A DNA stretch of 64,000 bases, taken from contig NZ_CP029427.2 in the NCBI RefSeq assembly GCF_002266465.3, positions 6,140,501-6,204,500 of the forward strand. Direction: 5' to 3'. The position numbers and the translations under genes were made by a program. How positions within the stretch are numbered: position 1 is the first letter of the stretch; the number at the start of each line of letters is the position of its first letter. Of the stretch, positions 16,325 to 25,727 are shown piece by piece. The notes under the pieces were generated by a model. It saw only the letters and a program-made list of their open reading frames with translations. It was not told where the DNA came from and searched no databases. This DNA is from Bradyrhizobium symbiodeficiens. Lineage in GTDB: Bacteria; Pseudomonadota; Alphaproteobacteria; Rhizobiales; Xanthobacteraceae.

Positions 16325-16969
16325 CTATGCTTTGACTCCCAACATCACATCAATCGCGCCCTTCACGATCGCCTCAAGCTCCTTGCGCGGGACACGCGCG
16401 CGGGAGCGGATGGCGATGGTGTGGATGGTGGCGGATGCGATCTGCGCCAGCACGGCGGGCTCGGCGCTCTCGGGCAACTCGCCTTTCTCCTTCGCGCGGC
16501 GGAAGCAGTTCGTAAAAGCCTTGTCGAGCTCAGCGAGCCCCTCGATCACCATCGCGCGAATCTCGGGATCGCTCACCGCTTCGGACGCCGCCGTCACCAC
16601 GGTGAAGCAACCGCGCGGGCCGGTCTCGCCGGAGAGATAGATGTTCAGCGCCGAGGCGAAGATGCGCTCGAGCCGCTGGCGCACCGGCATCTCCTGGCGA
16701 AAGATCTCCACCATCGCGGCGCGTGCTTCCTCGCGGTAGCGCTGGTAGCTCTTGATGTAGAGCTCGCGCTTGTCACCGAAGGCGCCATAGAGGCTCGGCC
16801 GGTTCATGCCGGTGGCTTCGCTGAGATCGTCCAGCGAGGTCGAGGCAAATCCTTGCGTGCGAAACAGATCGAGCGCCTTGCCGAGCGCGATGTCGGGTTG
16901 ATAGGCGCGCGGGCGGCCGCGTCGTTTGGGTTGATTGGCAGCAGCTGGCGGCTTCTCTTTTTGTACCAT
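16325..16969 (-). CDS. TetR-family regulator divergent from a GST gene
   Basis: A 214-residue regulator starting MVQKEKPPAAANQPKRRGRP. The helix-turn-helix is at about residues 27-72 (ALDLFRTQGFASTSLDDLSE, then TGMNRPSLYGAFGDKREL). The C-terminal domain contains GPRGCFTVVTAASEA, whose Cys may sense electrophiles, as in NemR- or AcuR-like repressors (inference). It shares a 100-bp divergent promoter region with the GST gene, where inverted TTTTTGTACCAT sites lie. The first of these overlaps its own start codon. Confidence 0.9.
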   Translation of the reverse strand: MVQKEKPPAAANQPKRRGRPRAYQPDIALGKALDLFRTQGFASTSLDDLSEATGMNRPSLYGAFGDKRELYIKSYQRYREEARAAMVEIFRQEMPVRQRLERIFASALNIYLSGETGPRGCFTVVTAASEAVSDPEIRAMVIEGLAELDKAFTNCFRRAKEKGELPESAEPAVLAQIASATIHTIAIRSRARVPRKELEAIVKGAIDVMLGVKA

Positions 16970-17020
16970 TTCGCAAATTAATCCTTGACCGGCCCCATAT
17001 TATGCAAGATGGTACAAAAA
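16958..17020. promoter_or_regulatory. Divergent tetR/GST operator region
   Basis: TTTTTGTACCAT (16958-16969) and its exact inverse ATGGTACAAAAA (17009-17020) flank the divergent promoters, with 39 bp between. For tetR, TTGCAT and GATTAA on the minus strand form a possible promoter between them. One arm covers the tetR start, suggesting repression of both genes. Confidence 0.65.
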
Positions 17021-17072
17021 TCAATCTGGCCAGGTTGAGCGAAACCTCAAGAATTGCCCAAGGAGGCTACAG

Positions 17073-17717
17073 ATGGATCTCTATTTCTCGCCCCTCGCCT
17101 GTTCGATGGCAACACGCGTCGCGCTGTACGAAGCCAGCGCCGAGGCGAACTATCTCGAGGTCGACCCGCCGACCAAGACGGTGCTGAGCGACGGCTCCGA
17201 CTTCCGCGCCATCAATCCGATCGGCCTGGTGCCGACGCTGCGCACCGACGAGGGCGTGATCCTGACCGAGAACGCCGCGATCCTGCAATACGTCGCCGAC
17301 CGCTTCCCGCAATCGGGGCTCGGTGCGGCCGAGGGCATCGATCGCACGCGGCTGCATCAATGGCTGTGCTTCATCGGCACCGAGTTGCACAAGGGGCTGT
17401 TCGTGCCTGTGCTCGACCGCAAGGCGCCGCAGGAAGCGAAGGCCTATGTGCTGGAGAGAAACCTGTCGCGGCTCGACTATCTCGACAATTACCTGAAGGG
17501 GCGCGACTTCCTGCTCGACCATTTCAGCGTCGCTGACGCCTACCTCGTCACGGTCATCAACTGGACCATGGCGACGCCGCCGATCGAGCTCGCGAAATGG
17601 CCGAACGTGAAGGCCTATTACGAGCGCCTGCGCCAGCGGCCGTCGGTCGCGAAGGCGGTTGCGGAAGAGTTCGAGCTGTACAAGGCAGAGCTCGCGCGCA
17701 AGAAGGCGGCGGCATAG
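17073..17717 (+). CDS. Glutathione S-transferase
   Basis: A 214-residue cytosolic GST. The N-terminal thioredoxin-like domain starts MDLYFSPLACSMATRVALYE, with the candidate catalytic Cys/Ser at 10-11, cis-Pro in GLVPTL and the glutathione-binding LTENAAILQY at about 68-77. The all-helical C-terminal domain spans about 90-205 (…DFLLDHFSVADAYLV, the N-capping/hydrophobic staple). It probably conjugates electrophiles and is controlled by the divergent TetR regulator. AAGGAGG lies upstream of the ATG. Confidence 0.93.
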   Translation: MDLYFSPLACSMATRVALYEASAEANYLEVDPPTKTVLSDGSDFRAINPIGLVPTLRTDEGVILTENAAILQYVADRFPQSGLGAAEGIDRTRLHQWLCFIGTELHKGLFVPVLDRKAPQEAKAYVLERNLSRLDYLDNYLKGRDFLLDHFSVADAYLVTVINWTMATPPIELAKWPNVKAYYERLRQRPSVAKAVAEEFELYKAELARKKAAA

Positions 17718-17747
17718 GCGAACTGAACGCCGCCGCGCGCCGTCGAT

Positions 17748-17784
17748 CAAGTCGTTGTCCCCACGAAAGCGGGACAACGACTTG
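17748..17784. terminator. Bidirectional hairpin between GST and chemoreceptor genes
   Basis: CAAGTCGTTGTCCC (17748-17761) and GGGACAACGACTTG (17771-17784) form a perfect 14-bp stem with a 9-base loop, placed exactly between two convergent stops (17717 and 17803). There is no strong T-run on either side. Confidence 0.6.
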
Positions 17785-17802
17785 CAACAGATCGGCGTAC
17801 GC

Positions 17803-19953
17803 TCAAGCGGCCCTGACACTGTCGAGAAAGCGACCGACTTCCGTTCGCAGCCGGTTACTGTCGCTTGAAAGCGCTTGCGCCGCGTCGAGCACCTGCGCGG
17901 AGGCAGAGCCTGTTTCGGTGGCGCCACGCTGGACGTCGCTGATGTTCGACGAGACCTGATGCGTGCCTTGAGCAGCCTGCTGGACATTGCGCGCAATTTC
18001 CTGGGTCGCCGCGCCCTGCTCCTCGACCGCCGCCGCGATGGTCGAGGAGATCTCCGACAAGGACTTGATCGTACTGCTGATCATCTTGATGGCGTTGACC
18101 GAATCTTGAGTGGCGCCCTGAATGCCGGCGATCTGCTGGGAGATCTCGCCGGTCGCCTTGGCGGTCTGCTCGGCCAGGGCCTTCACTTCGGAGGCCACCA
18201 CGGCAAAACCACGGCCGGCTTCGCCAGCCCGCGCGGCCTCGATCGTTGCGTTCAATGCGAGTAGATTGGTCTGGCCCGCGATCGTGTTGATGAGCTCCAC
18301 GACGTCACCGATCCGGGCTGCCGCCATGGAGAGTTCGCCGACCTTCTGATCGGTGAGGCGGGCCTGCTCCACTGCCTCGTTGGCCATCCGCGCAGACTCC
18401 TGAACCTGGCGGCCGATTTCGTTGACGGAGGACGACAGCTCTTCCGTCGCACTCGCGACGGATTGCACGTTGGTGGACGCTTCTTCGGAAGCCGCTGCGA
18501 CCATCGTCGCAAGCTTCTCGCCGCGCTCCGCGGTCGAGGTCAGCGTGTTTGCCGAGGCCTCAAGCTCGGTCGAAGCCGACGACACGGTTTCGATGATCTC
18601 GCCCACCGCGCTTTCGAAGCTGCCGGCCAGTTTGATCATCTCGACCTTGCGCTCGGCAGCCGACCGCCTTTGCGTCGCGCCGAGCTCATCGCGGTCGAAC
18701 CGGACGATGGCCTGCAACGTCTGCAGGTTTCTGAGAGCGACACCGAGCTCGTCGTCCCGTTCGACGACGATGCGGTTGTCGAGCTTGCCGGCGTTGACGC
18801 TCAGCATCGTATCATTGAGCCGCTGGAGCGGGCGCACGATGGCGCGAATGGTCTGACGGCTGAGGAGCCCGGAGATGGTGACGCTCAAGACCAGGAGCGC
18901 CAGGGCAATGCCGATCAGCCAGCCATACTCGTATGTCGCCGCGTCGTACTCCGCCTTGGCTTCCCTGACCTGAATTGCCACCAGCTTGTCGAGTTCGGCC
19001 TTGGCCGCGTCGTACAATTCGCGGGCTGGTCCCGCGAGGGCGGCAGCAAGCTCCACGTACTTCTGCTGCGAAAGAAGCGAGAGTGCCGGCTTCAATCCCT
19101 TCTCGACATAGTTCATCCGCTTCGGCGTGAAGGCGTCGGCGACGCCCTTTTCTTCTGGTGTGAGATAAGTTGCCATGTACTCGGACCAGACCTTGCCGAC
19201 CTTGTCCAGATTGGCGCCGACCCTGGTCGCAACCTCACCGACGGGCTTTCCGGCCGCGCCGTTGGAGGCGGCTTCGAACAGCAGCGCCGTGTTGTCCCTC
19301 ATTCGGTCATTGATCTCGAAGAGCTGTGCGAGCGGCAGCGCCCGATCCTCGTAGATCGATTTCATCCTGACATTGCTCTCGCGCGTGCCCAGCAGGCCCG
19401 CCCCTCCAATCGCCAGGAGGAAAAACAGCAGGGCTGCGACAAGCGTGACGAGGCGCGCATTCAGCGTACCGTTGAAAATGGCAAGCCGGTCAAGCAGCGA
19501 ACGTCGCCGAATGACGCCGGCATCCAGCCGGTAGGCGTGTGCCCGGTTCTCGCGGATCATCGCGTACACCTGCTCCGCCTCGGCGCGTTGATCGGCAGGC
19601 AGCTTGGTGCGGATGGAGCTGTATCCGACGATCTGGCCGTTCTCTCGAATGGGAGAGGCGGTTGCCAACACCCAGTAGAAGTCGCCGTTCTTGCGTCGAT
19701 TCTTCACGGCACCGGACCACGGCTTGCCCTGCTGGAGCGTCGCCCACAGATTTTCGAAGGCTGCTGACGGCATGTCCGGATGGCGGATGATGTTGTGAGG
19801 CTGCCCCATCAACTCCGCCTCGGAAAACCCCGCCGCTTCGACGAACTGATCGTTGAAGTAGGTCAGCTTTCCTTTCGTATCAGTGCGAGAGACGATGAGG
19901 GTCTCATCGGTAATCGGATATTCGACAGCCGTGACCGGAAGATTGGTCCGCAT
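17803..19953 (-). CDS. Aer-like membrane chemoreceptor (PAS-TM-helical bundle-TM-HAMP-MCP)
   Basis: A 716-residue methyl-accepting chemotaxis protein. An N-terminal PAS domain (about 15-120; FVEAAGFSEAELMGQPHNII) suggests redox or energy sensing. Two membrane segments (about 165-187 and 335-358) bracket a four-helix-bundle periplasmic domain. A HAMP domain follows (RPLQRLNDTMLSVNAGKLDN), then the signalling domain with tip QTNLLALNATIEAARAGEAG at about 558. The start MRTNLPVTAVEYP at 19953 places PAS normally; an upstream in-frame extension of 76 residues looks non-coding. No che genes are adjacent. Confidence 0.93.
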   Translation of the reverse strand: MRTNLPVTAVEYPITDETLIVSRTDTKGKLTYFNDQFVEAAGFSEAELMGQPHNIIRHPDMPSAAFENLWATLQQGKPWSGAVKNRRKNGDFYWVLATASPIRENGQIVGYSSIRTKLPADQRAEAEQVYAMIRENRAHAYRLDAGVIRRRSLLDRLAIFNGTLNARLVTLVAALLFFLLAIGGAGLLGTRESNVRMKSIYEDRALPLAQLFEINDRMRDNTALLFEAASNGAAGKPVGEVATRVGANLDKVGKVWSEYMATYLTPEEKGVADAFTPKRMNYVEKGLKPALSLLSQQKYVELAAALAGPARELYDAAKAELDKLVAIQVREAKAEYDAATYEYGWLIGIALALLVLSVTISGLLSRQTIRAIVRPLQRLNDTMLSVNAGKLDNRIVVERDDELGVALRNLQTLQAIVRFDRDELGATQRRSAAERKVEMIKLAGSFESAVGEIIETVSSASTELEASANTLTSTAERGEKLATMVAAASEEASTNVQSVASATEELSSSVNEIGRQVQESARMANEAVEQARLTDQKVGELSMAAARIGDVVELINTIAGQTNLLALNATIEAARAGEAGRGFAVVASEVKALAEQTAKATGEISQQIAGIQGATQDSVNAIKMISSTIKSLSEISSTIAAAVEEQGAATQEIARNVQQAAQGTHQVSSNISDVQRGATETGSASAQVLDAAQALSSDSNRLRTEVGRFLDSVRAA

Positions 19954-20223
19954 GGGAGCCTCCAAAATGGCATTCGCGAAAATCGAACCTGTGAACTTCA
20001 GGTAAGCGCCAAAGGATTTAGTTTGCCTAAATACAGAGCAACGAACCGAGCAATGAAAACACATTTGGCGCACGGTTTTCGGCAAAAACGCATCCCACGC
20101 GAGAAACCGCAGAGCTGCAGCAACCGCTGGATGGTCAAGGTCCGTCTCGATGTCGGACGCGTTCGCGGTCGCGCGTCGCAAGCTTAGATCGCACGAACGT
20201 TGCAGCCGCTTCTCGTTCGCAGC

Positions 20224-20358
20224 TACCCGTACAGCGCCCGCGGTAAAATCGTGACGATGCCGGCCACATCGTCAGCAACAGCACGCAGCCGACCATGATC
20301 ATGAGATAAGGCAGCGTGACGCGCGCGATATAGCCGAGGCCATCCTTGACGAGGCCCC
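20224..20358 (-). pseudogene. Fragment duplicating the 3' end of the TRAP dctM gene
   Basis: This 135-bp stretch is clearly similar to the last ~45 codons of dctM at 21093-21235 (both contain DGLGYIARVTLPYL, and both end next to ACCCGTACAG on the plus strand). It has many substitutions and a one-base deletion (GCCGGCC here, CCCGGGCC there) that shifts the frame so that WPGIVTVLPR becomes WPASSRFYRG. It has no 5' part. It is either left over from a tandem TRAP copy or a product of insertion of the adjacent repeat. Confidence 0.8.
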
Positions 20359-20399
20359 GGGGAGCTCGCACCCGCGACGCGCTGCGCCGCCTCCGGGGC

Positions 20400-21070
20400 A
20401 CGAGATCGTTGTTCAATGATAGCTCGCACACAGCTTCGCGTTCTCGCGGCTTGTTTTGCCCGAGCTTTGCTTTGGTCTCGCACCCTCTGAAAGCAAGGGC
20501 GCAGGGAAGGCCGGGCGCCGGCTGGCACCCGAAGTCCCGCGTGCGAAAGAAGCGCGCACGGGGTGGACGACAGGTGTTGCCGGTCGCCCGGCCTTCCCTG
20601 CGCGATGGTTTTCACGGTGTCCTTCGTGCTCTCCTCGGGGAGCGCTGCACTATTGCCCCCGTCGCCTTGCGGATTTCAGATGCGCGCGCCGGTTGGCCGC
20701 ACATCACCACATGACTTGACGCACAGACCCCGGGCGTCAGGACCACACGACTTCTCCGTCCGCGCACATCTTCGCTGGGTTCTCCACGGCTGGCGTGCGC
20801 TCACCGTCGAAGGCCATTCGAGACGCTGTCAGCGCCGTGTCGTATCGCGCCTGCCGCTGCTCACGGTTTCCCGCCCTGCAGCTCCATCGCGCGCCGACGC
20901 CGTCGCGGCCACCGCATCCCGGCCCGCGTCTCGTGACGATCGCGAAACGCCCCTTGTGGCGGGCGGGATGGCGCAGGTTGTACGGTAAAGCCGAACTTCT
21001 GTAAATACGAATATTTTGACGCGCGGCTATCGACCCAGTCCTGGTGTGTTTTGCCCGTCGGGCACCACAA
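20400..21070. repeat. Long dispersed Bradyrhizobium-type intergenic repeat
   Basis: About 670 bp with no credible gene: every frame is open for long stretches but gives Arg/Pro/Ser/Ala-rich sequence such as GRRLAPEVPRAKEARTGW. I recognise these hypothetical-protein strings as a frequently mis-annotated repeat in Bradyrhizobium and Rhodopseudomonas genomes. It lies between the intact dctM and the broken dctM tail, so it may have inserted there or mediated a duplication. Limits are approximate. Confidence 0.55.
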
Positions 21071-21092
21071 CGGATGGTAGAGGGCGACCGGT

Positions 21093-22397
21093 TTACCCGT
21101 ACAGCACCCGCGGCAGTACCGTGACGATCCCGGGCCACAGCGTCAGCAGCAGCACGAAGCCGATCATGATGAGGAGGTAGGGCAGCGTGACGCGCGCGAT
21201 ATAGCCGAGGCCGTCGTCCGTGAGGCCCTGGATCACGAACAGGTTGAAGCCGACCGGCGGGGTGATCTGCGCCATCTCGACGGCAAGCACCAGGAAGACG
21301 CCGAACCAGACTTCGTCGAAGCCGGCCCCCTTCACGATCGGCAGCACGATCGGGAGCGTCATCACGATCATCGAGAAGCCGTCGAGGAAGCATCCGAGCA
21401 CGAGATAGAAGATGATCAGCGCCACGATCAACATGAAGGGCGACAGGCCGAGCCCCTTCACGAAGGCGGCGACCGCCTGAGGGATGCCGAGGAAGGCCGC
21501 GGCATTGCCCAGGATCGAGGCGCCGAGCACGATCAGCGCGATCATCGAGCAGGTCACGACCGAGCCGATCAGCACGTCGCGGATCACCTGCTGCGACATC
21601 GAGCCCTGCGCCCATGCAACCAGCGCGGCGCCGAGCACGCCGACGGCGGCGGCCTCCGACGGCGTGGCGAGGCCGCCATACATCGAGCCGAGCACGCAGG
21701 CGATCAGGAACAGCGCCGGCGCAAGATCCTTCAGCGCGGCGAAGCGCTCGCTCCACGGCACCTGCGAGAGCTTGGCTTCCGTCTCCGGCACCAGGCTGCG
21801 GTTCAGCGTCGTATGCAGCATCACCCAGGCCATGAAAGTGGCGGCAAGCAGGAACCCCGGCAGCACGCCGGCGGTGAACAGCTTCAGGATCGAGACGTCA
21901 CCGAGCACACCGTAGATGATCATGATGTTGGACGGCGGGATCAGGAAGCCGAGCGTGCCGGCGCCGGCGAGCGAGCCGATTGCGATGTCGCGCGAATAGC
22001 CGCGGCGCGTGAGCTCGTTGAGCGACATGCGACCGATCACCTGCGTGGTCGCGGCCGACGAGCCCGAGATCGCCGCGAAGATGGTGCAGCCGATCACGTT
22101 GACATGCAGCAGGCGGCCCGGCAGCAACCCGGCCCACGGCGCGAGGCCCTGGAACAGCGAGCGCGACAGGCGGGTGCGAAACAACAATTCGCCCATCAGG
22201 ATGAACAGCGGCAGCGCCAGCAGCTCCTGCGTGGTCAGGATATTCCAGGCGTATTGCGGCAAGAGCTTGTCGAGCGGAATCGAGCGGAACATCGCCAGCA
22301 GCAGCGTCGCGGTGAGCGCAAGCGTCAGGCCGATCCACACGCCGCAGGCCAGTAGCGCGAACAGGATCGCAAACAGGGCGACGACTTCGATGGTCAT
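21093..22397 (-). CDS. dctM: TRAP transporter large membrane subunit (DctM)
   Basis: A 434-residue 12-helix protein that forms the transport channel of a sodium-driven TRAP importer. Typical DctM segments are present: PLFILMGELLFRTRLSR, GCTIFAAISGSSAATTQVIG, YSRDIAIGSLAGAGTLGFLI, PPSNIMIIYG and TPSEAAAVGV. It is the last gene of the hyuA-hyuB-dctP-dctQ-dctM operon, 31 bp after dctQ. Its 3' tail is duplicated at 20224-20358. Confidence 0.95.
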   Translation of the reverse strand: MTIEVVALFAILFALLACGVWIGLTLALTATLLLAMFRSIPLDKLLPQYAWNILTTQELLALPLFILMGELLFRTRLSRSLFQGLAPWAGLLPGRLLHVNVIGCTIFAAISGSSAATTQVIGRMSLNELTRRGYSRDIAIGSLAGAGTLGFLIPPSNIMIIYGVLGDVSILKLFTAGVLPGFLLAATFMAWVMLHTTLNRSLVPETEAKLSQVPWSERFAALKDLAPALFLIACVLGSMYGGLATPSEAAAVGVLGAALVAWAQGSMSQQVIRDVLIGSVVTCSMIALIVLGASILGNAAAFLGIPQAVAAFVKGLGLSPFMLIVALIIFYLVLGCFLDGFSMIVMTLPIVLPIVKGAGFDEVWFGVFLVLAVEMAQITPPVGFNLFVIQGLTDDGLGYIARVTLPYLLIMIGFVLLLTLWPGIVTVLPRVLYG

Positions 22398-22428
22398 GCG
22401 AGCTTGAATCCGGAGGCGAGCAAAGCTG

Positions 22429-23022
22429 TCATTCGACGGGCGAGGCCTTCATGCGATGATCCTCCAGCGGCAGGCCGAGCACGGCCTGGATCGCGCGCGC
22501 CAGGAACTGCAGCGTCAGCAGCAGCATGCCGAAGGTGACGACGGCTTCCGGAAACCACAGCGGCGTGTCGCTCGAGGTCGAGACCTGGCCGCGCACATAG
22601 GCGCCGAAGGCGAACTTCGCCATCGCCGAGGTCAAGAACGCCATGAAGGCGAAGCCGGCCGCAGCCGACAGGATATCGAGCGCACGCTGCACCGGTACCG
22701 GCGCGTTCTTGAGCAGCAGCACGACACGGATGTGGCCGCCGACGCGCAAGGTCATGGCGGCGCCGAAAGTGAACGACGCCGCCATCAGATAAGAAGAATA
22801 TTCCCAGGCGATCGAGATCGTCGGAGGAAAGAACGGCAGGAAGTTCGAGAGGAAGCGCGTCGCGACCTCGCACAGCATCAGCAGCGTCAGCATCAGCAGG
22901 CAGCCGCCACCGATCCAGCCGTCGAGCCGGCCGAGCCGATCGATGCCGTCGAGCAGGATGCGCAGCGGCACGGGCGCCGCTGCATTGAGGCTCTGCGGTG
23001 CTTCGGACGAAACGCTCACCAC
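22429..23022 (-). CDS. dctQ: TRAP transporter small membrane subunit (DctQ)
   Basis: A 197-residue four-helix partner of DctM. Hydrophobic segments lie at about 45-70 (GGCLLMLTLLMLCEVATRFL), 78-105, 125-150 (AAGFAFMAFLTSAMAKFAFG) and 160-180. The first helix carries the E-x-x-x-R pattern usual in DctQ. The likely start is GTG at 23022, nine bases after the dctP stop. It has an N-terminal extension of about 30 residues before the first helix. Confidence 0.9.
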   Translation of the reverse strand: MVSVSSEAPQSLNAAAPVPLRILLDGIDRLGRLDGWIGGGCLLMLTLLMLCEVATRFLSNFLPFFPPTISIAWEYSSYLMAASFTFGAAMTLRVGGHIRVVLLLKNAPVPVQRALDILSAAAGFAFMAFLTSAMAKFAFGAYVRGQVSTSSDTPLWFPEAVVTFGMLLLTLQFLARAIQAVLGLPLEDHRMKASPVE

Positions 23023-23031
23023 GTGCTGACC

Positions 23032-24033
23032 TCAGCCGCGCTTCATTTCGGCGAGATAGGACCGCACCGGCTTGTCCGCCGCCGGCACGCGCTTGAGGAA
23101 GGCGTCGAGCTGCGGCGCGGTCTTGGCCCGGATCTCCGTCATCATCGCGTCCGAGACCGGCACCACCTCCATGCCGCCTTCCTTGAGACGGTTGAGGCTG
23201 TCGACGTCGGCCTTGAGCGAGTTCGCCCAGAAGCCGGGCTCCATCTTCGCCGCGATGTCCGCGACGAGCTTCTGCTGGTCTGCGGAAAGCGCCTTCCAGG
23301 AATCGAGATTGACGGTGAGCATCTGCGACGACCACACGTGATTGGTCGGGTAGACATATTTCAGGAATTCCCAGAACTTGCCGTCGACGCCGGACACCGA
23401 CGAGGTGGAGACGCCGGCGACCGCACCAGAGGCGAGCGCGGGGATCGTTTCGCCCCAGGGGATCATCACCGCCGCCATGCCGATGGCGTTCAGCATCTCG
23501 ACCGCATTCTTGTCGGGCACGCGGATCTTGATGTTCTTCAGGCCCTCGACGTCGGCGACCTTGGCCTTGAGGTGTAGATATTGCGTCGGCCACGGCACGA
23601 TGTAGAGGATCTTCTGATTGTTGCGCGCGGCGATCTTCTCGTATTCGGGCCGCACATATTTGTGCAATACCTTCAGCTCCTCCACGGAGCCGCAGAGAAA
23701 CGGAATGCTCTCGACGCCCATGAAGGGCTCGTCGCCAACCTGCTGGATGTTGAGGACGTCGGCGAGCGGCACCAGGCCGTCGCGCACGGCGCGCAGATGC
23801 TCCGGCCCCTTGAAGCCGAGCTGGCCCCCGGCCTTCACGGTGATGGCCACCGCGCCGCCCGTCTGCTTCTTCACCTCCTCCGCGAAGGCCATCGCGTTCT
23901 GGGTGTGGAAATTGCCGTCGGGCCAGACCGTCGACATATCCCAGCTCACCGTGGCGGCGCGCGCGCGGGTCGAGATATGGCCGGCGGCGAGCAGCGTCGC
24001 TGCGCCCGCAGTGAAGTTACGTCGCGTGATCAT
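23032..24033 (-). CDS. dctP: TRAP transporter periplasmic binding protein (DctP)
   Basis: A 333-residue secreted solute receptor. It starts MITRRNFTAGAATLLAAGHI, a Tat-like RR signal, cleaved near TRARA. The DctP fold is seen in FHTQNAMAFAEEVKKQTGGA, LGFKGPEHLRAVRDGLVPLA, then KNIKIRVPDKNAVEMLNAIG (which carries the carboxylate-binding Arg) and MIPWGETIPALASGAVAG. Position between hyuAB and dctQM suggests that its ligand is the substrate of the hydantoinase/oxoprolinase, such as a cyclic ureide or lactam acid (inference). Confidence 0.93.
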   Translation of the reverse strand: MITRRNFTAGAATLLAAGHISTRARAATVSWDMSTVWPDGNFHTQNAMAFAEEVKKQTGGAVAITVKAGGQLGFKGPEHLRAVRDGLVPLADVLNIQQVGDEPFMGVESIPFLCGSVEELKVLHKYVRPEYEKIAARNNQKILYIVPWPTQYLHLKAKVADVEGLKNIKIRVPDKNAVEMLNAIGMAAVMIPWGETIPALASGAVAGVSTSSVSGVDGKFWEFLKYVYPTNHVWSSQMLTVNLDSWKALSADQQKLVADIAAKMEPGFWANSLKADVDSLNRLKEGGMEVVPVSDAMMTEIRAKTAPQLDAFLKRVPAADKPVRSYLAEMKRG

Positions 24034-24066
24034 AGAGCCCCTCCATTTACCAAACGCGCCGACGCG

Positions 24067-25725
24067 TCAGCGCGCGTACCCATAAACTGCAACCGCATTG
24101 TCCGCGGAGACGAGCCCGCTTTCGACATCGGCCTCGACCGCCGCGCGATCGCGCATCCCGGGCGCACCGATGCCGGCGCCGCCGGGCGTCAGCACCACCA
24201 GCCGGTCGTCCGGCGGCACCTGCTGGAAACCCTTGCCGCGCAGCTTCTTGCCGGACTTCAGGCCCACGTAGCCCGCCTCGCCGTTTTTGCCGCCGTCGCG
24301 CCCGCGCGGCGGATGATCGATGCGGTCGAACGCCGCCAGGATGTCGAACGGCGCGTCGACACCGCTGCCGACCTCGATGATCTGGCCGAGGCCGCCGCGG
24401 GTGCGCCCTGCCCCGCCGGAATCCGGACGCAGCTCCTTGCGCCAGAAGATGAGCGGCGTCTGCGTCTCCGCGATCTCGACCGGCGTACCGCGCACGCCGC
24501 TCGGGTAAGCTGTCGCCGACAGGCCGTCCTTGGCGAAGCGCGCACCGGTGCCGCCATTGGAGGTGACCGCCATCGAGAACCCGTAATTGCCGCCGACGCC
24601 GCTTCGCGTCTGGCCGCGCACGTTGAGATTCCACAGGCAGGAGGTGCCTTCCGCGGGCACACGCTCGGGGATGATCTGGCGCAGGCAGCCGAACACGACG
24701 TCGGGCAGCATCTGGCCGATGATGTGGCGCGAGGCGACCGGCGCCGGTTTCGGCGCATTGAGGATTGCGCCCGCAGGCGCCGACACCGTCAGCGGCGAGA
24801 GCGAGCCGGCATTGTTCGGGATCTGCGAGGCGACGACGCAGCCCAGCCCGAACACGGTGTAGGCGATGGTGTAGGACAGCGGCACGTTGATGCCGAACTT
24901 CGAGGCAGCTGAAGTGCCGTCGAAATCGACATGAATGCCCGTCTCCGAGATCGTCAGCGTCGCGGCGAGAGTCACCGGCGCGTCGTAGCCGTCGACGACC
25001 ATCGTGTTGCGCCAGCTGCCCTTCGGCAGCTTTGCGATCTCGGCGAGGACCGCCTCGCGCGAGCGGTCGCAGATGTAGTCGCCGAGTTCGTCGAGCGTAT
25101 CGATGCCGAACTCGGTCATCATCTCGACCAGGCGCTCGCAGCCGACGTCGTTGCAGCCGGCCAGCGAATAGGTGTCGCCCTCGGTGTCGATCGGCAGCCG
25201 CGTGTTGGTGCGGATCATCGCCATCAGCGTCTCGTTGACGACGCCCTGGTCGATCAGCTTCAGCATGGGGATGTAGAGCCCCTCCATGAACACGTCGGTA
25301 GCGTCGGGCCCGAAGCCGATGCCGCCGATGTCCATGAGATGGCTGGTGCAGGAGAACAGCGCGACCGGCTTGCCGTCCTTGAAGCAGGGCGTGGTGACGA
25401 CGAAGTCGTTGAGGTGGCCGGTGCCCATCCAGGGATCGTTGGTGATGTAGGCATCGCCCTCCTTCATCGTCTCGATCGGGAAGTGGTTGATGAAGTGCTT
25501 GACCGATTCCGCCATCGAATTGACGTGACCGGGCGTGCCGGTCACTGCCTGTGCCAGCATCCGCCCCTCGAGGTCGAACACGCCGGCCGAGAGATCGCCG
25601 CATTCGCGCACGATCGGGCTGAAGGCAGTGCGGAGCAGCACCTGCGCCTGCTCCTCGACCACGGCGATCAGCCGGTGCCACATGATCTGGAGATCAATCA
25701 GGCTCGCGCCGTTTGCCTTGCTCAT
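24067..25725 (-). CDS. hyuB: Hydantoinase B / 5-oxoprolinase beta-type subunit
   Basis: A 552-residue HyuB-family subunit. With HyuA it forms an ATP-dependent enzyme opening a hydantoin or 5-oxoproline-like ring, or a related acetone/acetophenone-carboxylase-type reaction. Signatures are VVEEQAQVLLRTAFSPIVRE, CGDLSAGVFDLEGRMLAQ, the early DAYITNDPWMGTGHLND and GGAGRTRGGLGQIIE. It lies 2 bp after hyuA and 33 bp before dctP. Length is normal for a free HyuB subunit. Confidence 0.92.
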   Translation of the reverse strand: MSKANGASLIDLQIMWHRLIAVVEEQAQVLLRTAFSPIVRECGDLSAGVFDLEGRMLAQAVTGTPGHVNSMAESVKHFINHFPIETMKEGDAYITNDPWMGTGHLNDFVVTTPCFKDGKPVALFSCTSHLMDIGGIGFGPDATDVFMEGLYIPMLKLIDQGVVNETLMAMIRTNTRLPIDTEGDTYSLAGCNDVGCERLVEMMTEFGIDTLDELGDYICDRSREAVLAEIAKLPKGSWRNTMVVDGYDAPVTLAATLTISETGIHVDFDGTSAASKFGINVPLSYTIAYTVFGLGCVVASQIPNNAGSLSPLTVSAPAGAILNAPKPAPVASRHIIGQMLPDVVFGCLRQIIPERVPAEGTSCLWNLNVRGQTRSGVGGNYGFSMAVTSNGGTGARFAKDGLSATAYPSGVRGTPVEIAETQTPLIFWRKELRPDSGGAGRTRGGLGQIIEVGSGVDAPFDILAAFDRIDHPPRGRDGGKNGEAGYVGLKSGKKLRGKGFQQVPPDDRLVVLTPGGAGIGAPGMRDRAAVEADVESGLVSADNAVAVYGYAR

Positions 25726-25727
25726 GA

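Noticed and set aside
20400..20990. Several overlapping 70-140-codon frames read as hypothetical proteins
   Set aside because: Low-complexity Arg/Pro/Ser composition in all frames, and they coincide with a dispersed repeat.
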